Positions 21,105 through 21,170 of a DNA stretch of 21,170 nt are shown here, in pieces. This DNA is from Oscillospiraceae bacterium (GTDB taxonomy: Bacteria > Bacillota > Clostridia > Oscillospirales > Ruminococcaceae): the NCBI GenBank assembly GCA_016297165.1, contig JAEDHF010000015.1, positions 1 to 21,170 of the forward strand, read 5' to 3'. The translations under genes and the position numbers were made by a program. Every line of letters starts with the position of its first letter. Position 1 is the stretch's first letter. The notes under the pieces were generated by a model. The model was not told where the DNA came from and searched no databases. It saw only the letters and a list, made by a program, of their open reading frames with translations.

Positions 21105-21170
21105 ATCTTAATAAGTAGTGTGTGCTGGGTAACTGTCCGCAGGACAGCTATTGCCTCAAAGCCTGAAAAT

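Overview
The window reads as chromosomal DNA of an anaerobic Firmicute of class Clostridia, most likely from the Ruminococcus/Oscillospiraceae neighbourhood. The grounds are a SCIFF ranthipeptide with its maturase (a Clostridia hallmark), a bacterial V-type ATPase operon with a Clostridia-style extended K subunit, an RNase Y, a clostridial heterodimeric ABC exporter, and moderate GC with AT-rich intergenic DNA carrying housekeeping (sigma-A type) promoters. Seven such promoters can be read by eye, all with 17-bp spacers. No CRISPR array, insertion sequence, integrase or phage gene was seen.

Region 1 (1-7636, plus strand): a V-type ATPase operon in the order C (cut by the window edge), I, K, F, E, A, B, D, with short gaps and a ribosome-binding site before nearly every gene. 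It closes with a perfect 12-bp hairpin shared with the convergent htrA gene. The G/H peripheral-stalk partner of subunit E is not in the visible part.

Region 2 (7655-12986, minus strand): recJ, then the 47-residue SCIFF peptide under its own promoter, its radical-SAM/SPASM maturase, and an HtrA-type membrane-anchored protease. A 20-bp hairpin followed by a U-rich stretch lies between peptide and maturase. A 21-bp dyad overlaps the -10 box of the peptide promoter. These two elements are the most interesting regulatory features of the window.

Region 3 (12958-17361): divergent from recJ, a MarR-family regulator and two half-transporters form a coupled operon (gap of 4 bp, then an overlap of 1 bp). 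A 19-bp perfect dyad before the marR ribosome-binding site is a likely autoregulatory operator. The two ATPase domains together make one consensus and one degenerate ATP site. A tRNA-Leu(CAA) lies after the operon on the minus strand.

Region 4 (17459-21170): back-to-back tRNA and rny promoters, an approximately 265-nt structured rny leader, and rny. Then comes a 45-codon gene whose product is almost nothing but an NPxTG-type sortase sorting signal, driven by a perfect consensus promoter. It is followed by a half-size EamA transporter. Last is a scar where the first 60 or so codons of a sigma-factor gene run out of frame into the C-terminal domain of an M23 peptidase.
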